A stretch of 64,000 nt of DNA from contig CM049321.1 in assembly GCA_026874595.1 (NCBI GenBank), positions 49,647,297 to 49,711,296 on the forward strand, read 5' to 3'. The position numbers and the translations under genes are program-made. This DNA is from Sipunculus nudus. Taxonomy: Eukaryota; Annelida; Sipuncula; Golfingiida; Sipunculidae. The notes beneath the pieces were generated by a model. That model searched no databases. It was not told where the DNA came from and worked only from the letters and a program-made list of their open reading frames with translations. Shown here piece after piece: positions 1-13,405 of the stretch. Every line of letters begins with the position of its first letter. The first letter of the stretch is position 1.

Positions 1-337
1 TTTATATTTTGAGTATGTATTAACCTTTTGAGCTGATTTACATGTAAATATGTGTGGGTCTATTCCACGGAAAACAGCATGGGGGATTCACTTTTACATT
101 TCCAAATTATGATTAAATCGACTTTTATTTGAAATATTTTATATAAACCCTGAATTAGAATTTGAAATAATAAAAAAAAAGATAAGTATGGAAATTTTGA
201 AATCATGAATTTTTGCGTAAGATCAGTATTTTGATAAGGTTAGTCTTAAACATATATTGCTGGGCAATTACATTTTCCGTTTAAAGCCAAAAATGTAGTT
301 CATTAAAGCTTCTCCTAATTTGAAAACTTTTAATAGG

Positions 338-408
<71 letters not shown>

Positions 409-955
409 CTTCATTATTGAAGCCGGCAGCATAGCAATACTTTTATACACGAACAGCACGGAAAGGTTTTACTGTCATATTGCAAACAAATAATATTACA
501 CAAATTAACACAAAATTTGATGGACAGAAACCAATTAAATGGTTTCATAACATGTATAACTTAATTGAAATATAGTGCGTTTTAATATGCACATTCTGGA
601 TGAATACGTCTTTGTTAAAGTCGGCAGGACAGCAAGATAATTTTGATTTATTTAAAAAAAAATAAATACATAACTTTTCTTTCTGGTTTATTTTTTGTAT
701 CCCCTTACCAATGAAATTCTAGTTGAATGTTTGGCCAAAGTTAAGCCGTTACATTAATTTAATCTCCAAATTGTTCTTGAAAAGCTATAAAATATGTTTA
801 TATTTAATGTATACGTTAGCATTTTATGTTAATTTTTTATAATGTCCGACAAGACAACAACACTTTAGTGTGTTTATTCCGTTTGAAAAAAAATCTTATT
901 TGTATTTTACTTCCGTTAGACTAAATTTATCAAAATTAAAATATCAAATTCGAAT
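1..955. other. AT-rich non-coding stretch
   Basis: I see no coding signal here. The sequence is strongly AT-rich with many poly-A and poly-T runs, and its only notable structure is a (TA)n tract. Short ORFs arise from the TA tract and are not genes. Confidence 0.6.
341..406. repeat. (TA)n microsatellite
   Basis: An uninterrupted run of about 33 TA dinucleotides. It translates as a Tyr-Ile run on either strand, which explains the apparent ORF over it. Confidence 0.97.
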
Positions 956-959
956 TTTT

Positions 960-3370
960 AAATAAAAGGTAAGCATAAAGAATAAAACCAGATTTCGGTC
1001 AAATTCAGGCCATAGGCTATGTGTAAAAAAAAACTTTGAAAATTATAAAAAAAATACAAAACTTATATACATCGCCGATTTTTGAATTGTTGTAATTTTA
1101 AATGCTACACGTTAAAAAGATGGAAAGCAGAAATGTGTTGTAAGTAAATATTTCCCTTGATTTTTTATCATCTATATTTTAAATGAACCTGCAGGGATTT
1201 TTTATTTGCACATATTGCTTCATGCTGTTTACATGGAATGTAAACATCAAAGTTTTATTCTGCCGAAAAAGCTTATGTATACCCTAATTATAAACAAATA
1301 ATCACCTATTCAGTTACTTTAAGTAGCTTAAATTTGTAAACTTTCGGGCTTCAAAAAAGCTGAATGACAAAAATGACATTTTTATTCCATTGGGCTCATC
1401 AAATTGATGATAAGGTATAACTTTGGCTCTTCATATCCCAAATAATAGTAAGGTTTTAAAATGATATGGCTTTTTTTATATTTTAAACTTTAAATATAAA
1501 CAATGTGAAGGTTTAAAATTAAAAAAATAGTCTTCTGAAATTAAAGTTAATGGATTCAGTACATCAAAATTGGCACAGTTGTAGCTCTAATTAAATATAG
1601 CAATAAATATTACTCCACATAACAATTTCGTAGAGTGGACATTTAAAAAAAAAACTACCGAGGTTATTTGATAAAATTGCCGATTTCAAGCCGTTTGGAT
1701 ACTTTCCCAGAGGGACAATCTTTTGAAATATTATCTTAATGAATAACTTTAATAGAACATGGCATCTAACCTACTAAGCCAGCTTATATAAATATTACGT
1801 TAAAGAAGCCAAGCTTTGAAGATATTCCATTTCTTTTCATCACTGCTATTCTTTGTGCAGAAATTGACAAAACGTGCGCTTGAAAGAGTATTTTTATCAT
1901 CTTTTCTTATGATAAGACAAATATTTCTTGTTGTATTGCATCTCTCGGATCTCATACAACTTTGACACATATTTTTTCTTGTTTATTTTGAAAACTGTAA
2001 GTATATTCTTTGTCAAACAGAGGCTCGCGAAACTAAACCTACCTATTCTGGAATTGGTGACACTCTAATACTCGGCTGACTTCAACTGCATGAAAACATA
2101 AGTCAGCGTACAGAAATTAAGAAACTCCAAATGCAAATGGTTCAAATTAATCAAATGCAAAAGCAAATAAAAATTATTAAAAGCAAATGCAAATGAGAAT
2201 GCAATAAAAATGATGATATGTAAATTCACTTACAATTGCATTTACACATATAAAATCTAAAAATATAAAGGAAAAGTTGTTAACGCAATGGGTCTTAATG
2301 GAGGCTCTTTGTTAATGTTTTTTATGAGAAGTGCATTCATTTGAAAATAAACTTAATAGTTTTAATTCTGTTTCTAAGAGTTATATAGTTTTTCTGTTTA
2401 ATGCTAATTAATGCAATATTTTTTATTGCATTAGCATTTATTCTACATCTTGACCTCACTTGCATGTAAATATATATCCAATGATTAAACCCACTTGCCC
2501 AAATGGTATGTAGTATTGTGAACTTACGCAACGATACTACTTCTGTTTAAGAAGATATTTTATGATTTATTTATTATTGCGTAATTGTAAATATGAAAAC
2601 CCGGTTTAAATGTTACCTTAGTATATACAATGTAAGCTGAAATGTACTATCTGGCGTTTTCTTTCTGACACAGGATCGAAAGTGTTTGCTTTCCTTTTTT
2701 TCCTTATTCTTGGTGTTTTTGTTCTCCGTGATGTGATCTCTACCGGTTATATTGTAACATTTGGTTACAGGATACAATAGTGGCTAACCTGATATCGTAC
2801 AGAAGAGACATGTTATACTTCACAAAAGTCAATGCTATTATGAGAAAGGCTGCACGATCTTTATCTGGTTGCATCGAAAATGTGAATTCTTACTTGGAAT
2901 TACATTTGATATCATGTAATCCAAAACCCTAGGTCCCTTTTTTTACTTCAAGATTCATCTGTCTTGCCATTATTTTACTTTGAATTACAATGTTGCAATT
3001 TTTTGTTGTTTTACGCTGTATTACGTTGGATTACCTCCGTGATCTCTACCGGTTATATAATGCGACACTTAGGGACAGGCTACATTATTGGCTAACCTTT
3101 TATCAGGCAGAAGAAACATGTTATGCTTCATAAGAATCAATGCTATTATAGTAAAGCCACCACGACCTGTTGTTGATACGAAAATGTGAAATCTAACTTG
3201 GAATTTAATTTGATATTATGTAATCCCATTACCTAGGTCCTTTTTTATTACTTCAAGTTCATCTGTTTTGCAGTGTTTTATTTCGAATTACATTAGTTTT
3301 GCTGTTTTCATTCGAATTCTATTAGTCTTTTCATTATATTACTTCGAATTACAATGTTGCACTTTTTTAG
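960..3370. repeat. Duplicated block A, copy 1
   Basis: This non-coding block is collinear with about 13590-16220. Shared landmarks include a 'gccataggct' segment, a 'ttactccacataa' segment (about 1610 and 14990), 'cagaggctcgcgaaac' (about 2018 and 15224), and the 'tctctaccggttata' segment (about 2735 and 15932). The copies differ by scattered substitutions and small indels, so the duplication is not recent. A shorter third copy of the 2050-2450 part lies at about 9720-10120. I see no conserved reading frame, which argues against a gene. Confidence 0.85.
2717..3370. repeat. Tandem duplication inside block A copy 1
   Basis: A ~300-bp segment starting 'tccgtgat...ctctaccggttat' occurs twice in direct orientation, about 2717-3010 and 3030-3370. 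The matching block at 15918-16220 has a single copy, so this local duplication probably arose after the block A copies separated, or was lost from the other copy. Confidence 0.8.
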
Positions 3371-3734
3371 GTTTAACTTTGTTTAACTTTTCCACTCAGC
3401 TATGTTTGATTTTAAATTCTGACAATTACGATTTTCTTCAATTCTTACTTTCATCGTATATATGTAAGGATTGTTTGCCCACTGCTTCTTTTATTGTTTA
3501 TTTTTTTATCATTTAATCAATTTTTTCTAATCTTTCTAATACGGTATTTTATATCAATACATATGTTTTGTACTTTCAACTATTTTTTACTATATCCAAA
3601 GTGGTCTGTTCAATCAATACTAAAAGACGCTCCATAGGCATTGAACTTGACATATCCTGTTTATTCTAAATAGTTGCACAAGGCTGAATTAATAGAAAAC
3701 TAATGCCACTTAAAATAACTTATTGTGACATTTT

Positions 3735-4640
3735 GTCCATATATACGTCAACTAACTGCCTGTGGACGGGTTGACTCTCCAACGCCATTTGCTAAATGGT
3801 TCTCTGGGTGCGAGCTGCTCACCAACTGCACGACCGGTCGTATCAGCATAAATACTGCCTCATCTCTATGGTCCGGGGGGATGTCGACGTCAAAGCTCTG
3901 AAGCACCCATTATGGCTGCTTTGTCCCTATACGTCAACTTATTGCCTTTAGGTGAGTTGATTCTCCTCCCCTGTCCGCTAAGACGTTAACACCAGGATAC
4001 GAAATGAGATGAAGCGTGTGATACTGCCCTGCTAAATAGTCCAAAACCGGAATGGAATTCTGCAGATGTATGTTAACGTATTTAAGCTAGCACTAAAAAT
4101 TGAGTCGGTTACCTCCAACAGGAAAAAAAAATTAATATAATGGGATTGTATCATTTGAATAAAAACTAATTATTTACCTCAAAAACTGAATGGATTGTTC
4201 CTTAATTGTCTTCTTAGCCCTCAATAAAATTTCAAAAAGTGTTCTTTTAAATCTAATGACACACAAATCGAGGGGAAAGTGCTTACTCTCGCCATTTAGC
4301 GAAGGGGGTTTTAACGGATACAATAATATACGGAGACAAATACTCAAAAGTAGAGGAAGTAAATTTTTACCTCATAGATAAATGATTGGCTAGAATGAAG
4401 GTCAGGAACCAAGATTACATGGAAAGTGTAATGTCCGGTCCAGAAAACTCACAAACTAACTTGTCGTAATACTTTCGTCACTTTACGTCAACTAACTTTC
4501 TAAGGATGAGATGCGAGCGGCACACGAACTGCAAGACCGGTCAGATCAGCATGAATACTGCTATATCACTACAGCACTGTCGGATATCGTCGCAAAACGC
4601 TTACGCATCTTTGATGGCTGCTTGAGATGATTTCAAACTC
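3735..4640. repeat. Degenerate direct repeat pair
   Basis: A segment with 'acgtcaactaact', 'aactgcacgaccggtc' and 'tcagcataaatactgc' (about 3745-3930) recurs as a diverged direct repeat at about 4487-4630. A partial third copy of its start is at about 3928-3970. The motifs around the accgGTC core are the best preserved. The family is unrecognised, possibly a non-autonomous transposon. Confidence 0.65.
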
Positions 4641-4829
4641 CAAGCCTAAATCGGCGAATAAAACAAAATGTTTTTAAATCTGGCGACACTAAAATTGGTG
4701 TCAACATCATAATGTGTTATATAGACTATATAAATTGAAACTCTGCCCTTAATATCGTATTTGTGTTTTGTACATTTAATGTTGGGTTCGATCCCGCCGA
4801 TAGACTGTCATATTTATCCTACTTTTCAA

Positions 4830-5440
4830 CAGGGATTCGATGTGTGAAGTGTAACATCCGGGCTTTAGGACGTAAGCGAAATGACATTCCACGTCAGCCG
4901 GTTCCTTTTTTCAGACCACACCAAAAATGTTGATTTGTAGTACGATTAGCGTAACGAGCATAACGGTTTGAAATCACATATTCAGCGGTTTATGCGTAGC
5001 CATTTGTATTCTTCTTTTTTCCAGTAAGGTATTCCATACCTCGACCCCTATCCACGATTGATTCGCGTTAGTCACTTCGAATGTGTACATTGAAGAAGCA
5101 ATAAAAAAACAGGCACCAAAACAACCACTACGATTTTTTTAAATATGGGTATTGAAATATGAGCAGTATTTCTATTTTATGATGTGTTGTCTGGTAATGT
5201 ATTGCTTGCGATAATTATGTAAAGCGAGGTCCATCCAAACCACTTTTGCAATACAGTATTTTCCATCCCCCATTTTCTATGTTTTCATTGTAGCATCTGG
5301 ACAGGGAAATAATGTCAGTGTTATCTTTTCACATTAAATTGTTTACAGAACTTTGCAAAGGTAATGTTTTATTGTTATTGTGTAAAAAGTGCTTTTTTCC
5401 ATACTTATCAGAGACGGTTACTGTTGTCAATAGGAAACCA
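4830..5440. repeat. Duplicated block A, copy 1, distal part
   Basis: Matches about 16690-17300. Shared landmarks are 'cgtaagcgaaatg.cattccacgtcag' (about 4870 and 16730), 'tattccata' with a following 'atccacgat' (about 5030 and 16870), and 'gcatctggaca' (about 5293 and 17126). Its spacing from the proximal part differs between the two copies because of insertions or deletions. Confidence 0.75.
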
Positions 5441-8230
5441 TAACAGTGAACACACATATGACTTGATAAAATAATTATGGCATTTTAATACTAAATTATA
5501 TATTAATTTGTTCTTGCTTGAACGGCATAAATTTGATACAAATATTTATTTACGACTTTACAAATTAAATCACAATCAATTTGATATAATCATCATCGTC
5601 ACATCATCATTATCGTTTTTTTAGTCATTAGTAATATAAAAAAATCACATTATCAGCCATAATTCAGTAACAGCCTGTTTAGCAGTATAGGAATATCATT
5701 TTCACTGTGGTTCCTTCATCATCACCGTCATTACCATATTTACATTTACAACATTCACTTTTAATTGAACTTCTAAAACCTATTTTGGAAAATAATAATG
5801 ATTTATTTAAATGTGTTTTACAGATATAAGTCAGTCAGTCAGTATTCTTCTTACCTCATTTTACCTCGTTCCAGGAGAATACCACTTTATAAGTTGTGGG
5901 CTCCATTTCATACTAAAGTATTTCTGTATTATTTTATGTTAATATATGTACCTGAATATTTGAAATCGGTTTAGGTTTTAGCTTTCTATCAAAATCTCAA
6001 TAAACCAAGAATTATTTAAACTTCCAGAGTGTTCGTCCTACGGTAGATAACATATTTTTTAGGTTCTTTAAGGTGATATCCCCTGGTGGATGTATTTTTA
6101 CGCCGGAAGTAAGTCCATCGATCGCAGGAAAAAGTAGAATTCTCAGAACTCAAAAGATACCTGCACTGCTGCATCGGTTTCATCGATTTCCTCACTGCAG
6201 TGTAAGAACGCACTAATAATACCACACAATAGCTCAAATAACTGCCTTTTAAACAGCTTTACGACGATGTATCTTATCCACTCATATCTCTTTTTTACTG
6301 TCTTATGAGCATTGGGAAGCACTTCTCCCCTTAATTACTCCCAGCCCCGTAGCACGTTGAATCATGTATGGGTTGAAGGGTCTAATTATATATTGATATC
6401 TGGGTTAAACTATTTGTGGGTGGGCATTGAATTGGTTATCTTTTTTTTCTTTCCTGCAATTATCTTTTTGCGCTAGATTCCCCATAGCTCTGATTAAAAA
6501 AAAATATGGAAATTGTACACGATATTAGTCCAAGTCACAGATTTGCCCCTGATATTTGTATTTGACCTTAGCCTTATTCCCCAGGTCGTACACTCTGTAC
6601 CATAATCGCTCTATTACCCATTATCCCTCAGTTATGGGATGGGGGTCGGGAGTTTCTTTTGATTGCTTGGTGATTGCATATACCTGTTTTACTAACTGTT
6701 ACTGCGTTACCACTTGTACTAATAATTGGTACGGGCATATACCCCTATCCATATATCACAAAGGAAGATGAAAAGGTATTCGCTATAAAAGGACTCAAAG
6801 AATCCTGACACGTGGCAGTTAAAGAATATATACTCTTTTGTAACAGCGGTAATATAGAAGTCATATTTAGCATCAAATGTGGGTGTACAAATTACAAACT
6901 TCCGTTATCATGATTTGATAAAAAACATCCACGTGAATGGTTAGGAATGTTAAAATTAAACCTAAATATCTAGTTAAAGTACAATGCAAACCTCAATAGT
7001 TTTTTTTGTTTTATCCTTCTCTAGCGGAATAAAAGAGACCGCCATCATACAGTTCATCTACGGGGCAACAAGTTCCACTCCGTGTATAGTTCTGTGGTTG
7101 TGACTGTCATCAAATATGCCCATCAATTTCTGTCTAAAAAGTGATCCTGCGAATTTACATGTACTCCAAAGAATTCTAGTGGCAAAGTACATTGAAGATC
7201 TGTCTGTAAATTGGGAACAGTATGGAATCGTTTTCCATCGTAGTAAGCTAGTTTTCTAAACATCAGGACCTCATGAACACTGAAAGTTCCTTAATGGTCC
7301 ATAGGGTATAGACTTGCTTTCAACAGACGCCGCATTTTATGTAGTAAGAGGGCCGCTAACCATACGTAACCTTTAAAAGTGCAAGTTCTTATCGTAATAC
7401 CAACTCCGGCGTAATGATATTACATAGTTTTACAAGAGATAGCCCTAAAAATGATGTCCAGTGACGGAAGAAGTCAGACCGATGGCCGATCGTTCAACTT
7501 CCCAGACACATGTAAACTATACTACACTTCTCCAAACAATTCTCATTAGAACTCCGCCAGGATAATATTTATTAATATACATATTCTGGACGACAAGTGC
7601 CCCTTTGTGTTGTATTCTGCGGCCTTGTCGGTTATTAATTATTAATTGTCTAATTTAATATCCAAGCCAACCAAACGAGTCTGTAGAGCCTGTAAATGGG
7701 AGACACTGATTAGCCTGTTGGAGACAAAGCTAGTTTCTTGAACATTGACCCGTGTCAATCCTGAGAAAAAAATATCCTCATTGGTTCATTGACTGGCTTC
7801 CTGTTCAGTGGTTTGAAAATGTGGCTTACAGGGGTTGCCCAGTTTATTCTATATCCATATTTGTGTCGAACATTTTTGTGGGTGCAACGATTTAGGTCCC
7901 CCCCCCGTGTGCAAAACCATTGCTTTCATTTTTCCTCTGAGTCCTAACCTCCAAGTTTGAGTGCAAGTCCGAGTCCAGGACCCTCGAGTCCAACATCAGA
8001 GGCCGAGCCCCTACAAAGGACTCGAGGTCCTACATCACCCACATACACACATACTCACAAACTCATATACAGAGAACACCTGTCTCTCGAAATCAAATCT
8101 TTGCCACATGCCTATTCTTTCTCTCTTTCAAAAGTATATATCTATCGCAATATACTCTTATAAACATGAAACAGATCATATAGATGCATGTCAAAAATGA
8201 AGACTCACAGAGGCGGATCGAGGGGTTTGG
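5441..8230. other. Non-coding, no recognised content
   Basis: About 2.8 kb without a recognised gene or repeat family. ORFs of 68-79 codons occur at 6016-6237 (-), 6556-6771 (+) and 7957-8200 (+). None shows a recognisable motif or splice context. A short run of C residues lies near 7898-7906. Confidence 0.5.
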
Positions 8231-8282
8231 GGAAAGAGAAAGGGTCTTACCCAGAAAAAAAACTTATAAGAAAACTAAGGTC

Positions 8283-8636
8283 CTAATAGCGAAGAGGAAA
8301 TTTAGTCGCAACCTTCAACCTTTCACTGATTAAAGCCGGTCGAAAAGAGTGTCGTGTCATGATAGTCACATTGTTCTTGAATTGAATATTCAATGTTGTC
8401 CGGTTTAAGATTGACTGCCCCGGCACCTGGCTTGAACCTTTCATCATACAACAGAATCTGTTCAGAGCAGCGTGCGTATAATCACCTTGTAGGTCATCTA
8501 GTGGGTCGTAGGTATGTCTCTGGCTCTGGCTCACAGGCGATGATTTATTTGGCTGTTGGGACACAGTTTTGGTAGACACTTGATTTCCCAGTGCTACTTT
8601 CCGAGAGTGATAAGCTCCTAATAATTTCTTCGACTG
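8283..8636 (-). CDS. Possible terminal exon of a receptor-like protein with a Tyr-based tail
   Basis: An open frame on the minus strand runs from a possible acceptor (AG just above 8636) to a stop at 8283-8285. The predicted peptide is hydrophilic and rich in Ser, Gln and Asn, and contains HTYDPLDDLQGDYTHAAL. That segment pairs a YxxL motif with a second Tyr-x-x-Ala-Leu seven residues on. It resembles the phosphotyrosine motifs in cytoplasmic tails of molluscan MEGF/scavenger-receptor-like proteins, though I cannot name a family. A GT dinucleotide after 'gacctacaag' could be a donor, in which case the coding part is shorter. The polypyrimidine tract before the acceptor is poor. There are no EGF or other domains nearby on this strand, so any upstream exons lie at higher coordinates and were not recognised. 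This may be chance. Confidence 0.3.
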   Translation of the reverse strand, partial: QSKKLLGAYHSRKVALGNQVSTKTVSQQPNKSSPVSQSQRHTYDPLDDLQGDYTHAALNRFCCMMKGSSQVPGQSILNRTTLNIQFKNNVTIMTRHSFRPALISERLKVATKFPLRY

Positions 8637-8649
8637 TACGCTTATATAT

Positions 8650-9715
8650 CAGACGATATAATGTCACCATACATTGACAATGTTTAAAATATTCAAAAGC
8701 CAAAACATATTTCAGCTTGTTCTTTATTTTAAAACAAGGACTTCCTATATTTGTGTTACCTATAAACAGATACCTCCGGCTAAAATATTATAACCTTCTA
8801 ACACCTACTGTATGATATAATATATTTGTATCTACGTCTACAGCAACTTTGTAGATTGGCTAAAATGATATTCGTTGATGTAGAGCTATATAAATTGCTA
8901 CAAGTGTTCCGTCACCATCATAATTGGCCCCGGCTAAAATCAATAATATACATTATATACACATCTTATTTATATATCAGTGCAAAAGAGAATTGTTTTC
9001 GCGTTATCTGCATTAGATGAGAACATTCAAGAATGATTTAAAGGGTAAATCAGTGTGAGCACATCATGTACACAGAAAACACATACCATTAATATGAGGT
9101 AAATCCAACTATTCGATCACCTTTTCTTATATAGTCTAGTTGATTTCTGGCTTACTCTGAGTACATAATAATGAACTATAGGAACCCTGTTAAGAATCAT
9201 TGTTAAACCGCATGTGTGGAAGGAATTGTTTATCTATAAGCTCTTATTAAACACAATATATCTGCGAATGTTGAAAAAGCATGGAACCTAAGGGAGTTAG
9301 TTGCTTATGTAAAGAAGTTAAAAGGTCACTAGTCGTGATGACTTACTAAAACTGATTTTGTCGTACGTAAGACATACTTTCTCGTGTGAACGAAACACCA
9401 ACTCTTTCCTGTGACTCACAACCCATTTCTACGATTAACGAAGTCGTTCCAAATAAATACTATATCTTTCGCACAGCTACAGACATTGTCCGTGCCAATT
9501 AGCAATTTATATAGTGGACATCTAGGTTGTCAGATATTGTAACTGAAATATATATTTCGTGCCCATGGAAAAGTTAAAATAAGAATTTTAAGTGAATAAA
9601 AAAAATATTCTGATAATCATTTCTTGGATATTTGTTTTCACAGTAAATATTTTAAATGATTTACAGATTAAACAATCATTTATTTTTTTTATTTATTTTT
9701 ACAGTGTAATTATAT
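8650..9715. other. Non-coding, no recognised content
   Basis: AT-rich sequence with no convincing ORF and no repeat family that I could match elsewhere in the window. Confidence 0.5.
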
Positions 9716-9719
9716 CCTT

Positions 9720-10560
9720 GTCAAGTTTAAACCTGAAGCTGGCGGAACAAAGTCTATCACTTCTGTAATATGTAACACCTGTATATTCAGCTGACTTCAG
9801 TTGCATGGATACTAAAGTCATAGTATAGAAATTAACTTCCTACAAATGCAAATGGAAGTGAACATTATCAAAGGGAAATGAAAATAAGAATGATGATATG
9901 CAAATTCACTCAAAATTGCATTTACACATACAAAGTCTAAATATAAGAGGGAAAAGTTGTTAACTCAGTGGTTCTTTAAGAAGATCTTTGTTATTGTTCA
10001 GAATAAAAAAAAAATGTTAATATTTTCAGTTCTACTTCTAAATGTACATGCAAAGTTTCCTGTTCTTCTGCTGTTTAATGCAAATGTTTGCAATATTTTC
10101 GAATGTTTCAGCACTGGATCTAAATCTCATACCAGGATATCTTTTGAGATTTACGCGTCGGTCTTTGACCTGCAAGTCTAGTAGGTGATATTCTGCAGCA
10201 TTCGTTCTCATCCTAGACACATACATTGCAATCAATGAGTGCTTACTGTATCAGGCTCTGTTTGCCGTATCCTGGTCACATGAGAACATGGCTTTTGTCG
10301 GTAATAGGGACTTCTGCAGCTCGGATAACTTCATCCTGTTCATACACAAATCAGGTTAAAATCGTATTAAAACTAAACACTAGATCGATTCATGCGTAAA
10401 TAAAGCCGCAGATGGAAGCGAACTAAGGATAAATTATTGCAAGGCAAAATAGCAAGATGTTGGACACCCCAATCCCCCGGGAATCCCATATGCTGTCATG
10501 TGTATATTGCTTTATGGGTTCAATACAACTATCAGACGCCACCTGAAGAATAAAGCATTT
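9720..10560. repeat. Duplicated block A, partial copy 3
   Basis: The first ~400 bp parallel 2050-2450 and 15230-15640 ('cagctgacttcagttgcatg', 'gatgatatgcaaattcact', 'gcatttacacata'). The rest parallels 17550-17830 ('taccaggatatc', 'tgcttactgtat.aggctctgtttgccgtatcc', then 'aagaataaagca'). This copy therefore joins sequences that are about 2 kb apart at 13.6-17.8 kb, either through deletion or because the parts there were separated by insertion. Confidence 0.75.
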
Positions 10561-10654
10561 TACTGTGAATTATCACACGGCGGAGTTTATAGTTCGGACA
10601 GACCAAGCAGCGGCGTCATCTGGAAAGAAAGTTATGTTTTCGTATCTGTTATGG

Positions 10655-13405
10655 TGTTGGTTGGTTTGTTGGTTAAGCTACAACTGTATCGCTAACTGGA
10701 GTAACAGAACGTAACGGTTTCCATGTAAAAGAGTGGGCCATGAACCTTTTCGAGCGGATTCGGAGAGAGTCGGATCAAGTAGGGATCCAGTAGGTTGTTT
10801 TGTACTGTCGTATGTGTGTGCTTTGAAGGATACCGTTATAGTAGGGGACACATTATCTAACTGATGTAAAAAATATAACAATAATGTGTACATGGTTCAC
10901 TTTCAATAAGGTCCTGTGCTCATTTTAATTTTCCTTGTAAATTTAAGGAAAAAAAGTGTATTTTAACTTTTAAGAATAAAAAGACGATCAATAAATATGA
11001 AATGTCATTTTATTAACGGATGTAATTTGTAATGTATACTTCTAATATTGAATGATTTCGCAGAATAAACAAAATGAGATATAAATCTATTTTACTAATT
11101 TCATTTTAATCAAGACTGCATAACCGATGAATAACAATGGAAGCAAAAGGAAACAAAGGCCCTCTTGTATGGTGAGGTTACACTCTAGTCAGTCAATGGA
11201 CTCATAAATAAAATGAGAGCTTAATCACATACACGACCGACGCAAACAATTTGTGGCCTCCATAAAACATGAGTGCGTGCGGGTAAATTTCGCTGATATC
11301 TCATGAGTTTAAGTGCTCCTTGTTGAAACGAATTCAGGTTGGGTATAAATTATTCATGACATCATGCATTGAGTTCTCGTGACCTTATTTGGAGTACGTA
11401 ATGTGAACAAAGATTGAGCGAGCAAATTCTGAAACCCTTAGGTTCGTTTGCTCTTAAGCAGCAAGCACAGTGACTGGCTTTTGTATAAACTCATTTTCAA
11501 CTTTACGTTTCATTTACCTTTGTTTTATACATTTTAACTAATAACTGTCTAACATTTCTTAATATCGGGCATGTTAAATGTTTCTTTACGTAAACCAATT
11601 TCATATCATAATGGATACAATTTGTCAGCGCCTATCGGTAGCTTAAATCGCGTACAAGTAACAATGTATACCCTCATGTCACCTAAAGTCGGAATAACTA
11701 ATAACATTTCCTGCCACTTTGCATTACATGTATATTTAAAGGGTCCCATTCCGGCATCTTACGTACATTTACTAAAGATAACCCCATGGACTTTTTCTTA
11801 AAAAAAAAATATGCAAGAAACGCCGATGCCCCCCCCCCCCCCACTGGATTTTTGTTGTTGTTTATATCCAGGTATTTTATAACATGTGAGCGGCCGCGTA
11901 AAGACAAAAACACTCAATGCCTTCTGGCGGCATATGAGACGCACCAGAATTGTTGTTCATGCCACTCATGACCTTTCAGCCTCCTCACAAATACACCAAA
12001 CCACCTTAGGTTACATGGTTTTCTGTTTGTCAACATTGCCGCACCCACCGTTGTTGATAAACAAGCTCATATACATCCGTTATAAAGGCGTTATAAGTAC
12101 ACGAAGTACCTATATAATTTAAAAATGTATACGTTATAAAAAGAATAACATCAATTATACCGAAAAGGTATGTGAATATAGCTGACTTTATATACTATCT
12201 ATCGGACGAGGGAAACCTAAAAATAAAGGTGTGCCTGCAGGTCTTACGGGCTCCTGGGCTGCGCGGTTTCTGGTTGTTATCAACGGCACCTTGCTGTTTT
12301 GCGCTCAACAAGCAACAGTTTCTAGCCATCTAATGTTTATCAAAAGAAACATGAAAACACATGAGTATCCACGTTTACGTTGCTGAGGAGGCTTGCTGGA
12401 CCTGATCCCTGACCAGGTCAACAGTGCAGTCTGTGCGCCATCTATCCCTTCTCTTTTCATTAAATGTCGGGAACGATGACAAATGTGTCCAAAGTGGTTC
12501 ACTTTCTTTATTCCCCCTTTATTCCGATCTATAAGAAACTCCCTATGGCCCTTGGGTGAACTAGCAGAGTCATCAATCGCATTAGAAATGAAGCTACAGG
12601 TCATCAAGTGCGCCTTCATGATCTTGTGATATACTAATAAACTGAATGTGCTCCTAGGAAGGCATAATGCTGTCATGGCAGCCCCATGAACTGCCATTTG
12701 CGTTATTCTGTCCCCAAAACACCATCTACAGATTGTGCAGACAAGTGCTTCCACACCGAAAACGCTTACATGCACGCCTGAAATGGAAAGCTTGATTATC
12801 CGATAATCTCCTCAATTGTTTTAGGTCAGGCATTCCGGCACGGGACGACAACTGCCACTGTTAGATTCGAACCCACATTTCCCACTGGGTGTACCGGCTC
12901 AGTCGTCATAAACGCTAACCAATTCGCAACAGGGACATGTCACTTCTGTTAGTGCTTAAACCAACCTCGTGTTTATGAAACTATCGTTCAGTTTATGAAG
13001 TGTATTCCGTGTCACTGAATAATACACGACCAAGATCTCTGATACTGCTGAATTTCTAACATATTCACGCTGCGACGACTTCTTTTATGCCGAGTAATTG
13101 CAAGCCTTTTTGAAATATATTTCATCCGGTCACTTCTCAAATTAATTCTTATTTCATGAGGTGAATTATCGCAAATTTGTATTATAGCAAAGTCCATAAA
13201 ATTAAGCACCGTTGATTTCATCTAAAGATTTATTCCTTTCTCCTTTATATATTAGAGCGGTTGAGTGTTTGTGTCTCATCTAACGTTAATTACAATGCTA
13301 TAAGATGACAGAAGTTCAGTTCGATTTATAGGGTTAGCGTAGGTAACTTATGAAGGAAGTATTTATAAGTATAATTTGTCCTGGGTTTGGTGACCGATAA
13401 TTAAT
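10655..13405. repeat. Duplicated block B, copy 1
   Basis: Non-coding block with two further copies, 22345-23634 and 24382-24462 plus 30982-33326. Landmarks include 'ggagtaacagaa' near the start (also about 22370), 'ttcaggttgggtataaatta' (11334, 22967, 24407), 'cagtgactggcttttgtata' (11468, 23097, 31053), 'gcggccgc' (11889, 23538, 31451) and 'gcaacagtttctagccatct' (12310, 32402). The 156-codon minus-strand ORF inside (12305-12775) has several stops in the copy at 32.4-32.8 kb, so it is not a conserved gene. A poly-C run at 11829-11842 varies among copies. Confidence 0.88.
12752..12976 (-). mobile_element. tRNA-derived SINE insertion
   Basis: Comparison with the B copy at 32840-32870 shows about 220 extra bases here. 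Read on the minus strand, the extra segment has a Pol III box A-like 'gcgaattggttagcg' followed about 45 bases later by a box B-like 'gggttcgaatct'. This is the arrangement of a tRNA-derived SINE head. Absence from the paralogous copy supports a discrete insertion. Exact ends and target-site duplication are not resolved. Confidence 0.7.

Noticed and set aside
12305-12775. 156-codon minus-strand ORF, among the longest in the window
   Set aside because: It lies in block B. The paralogous copy at 32.4-32.83 kb has stops in the same frame, and no motif is recognised, so it is a chance frame.
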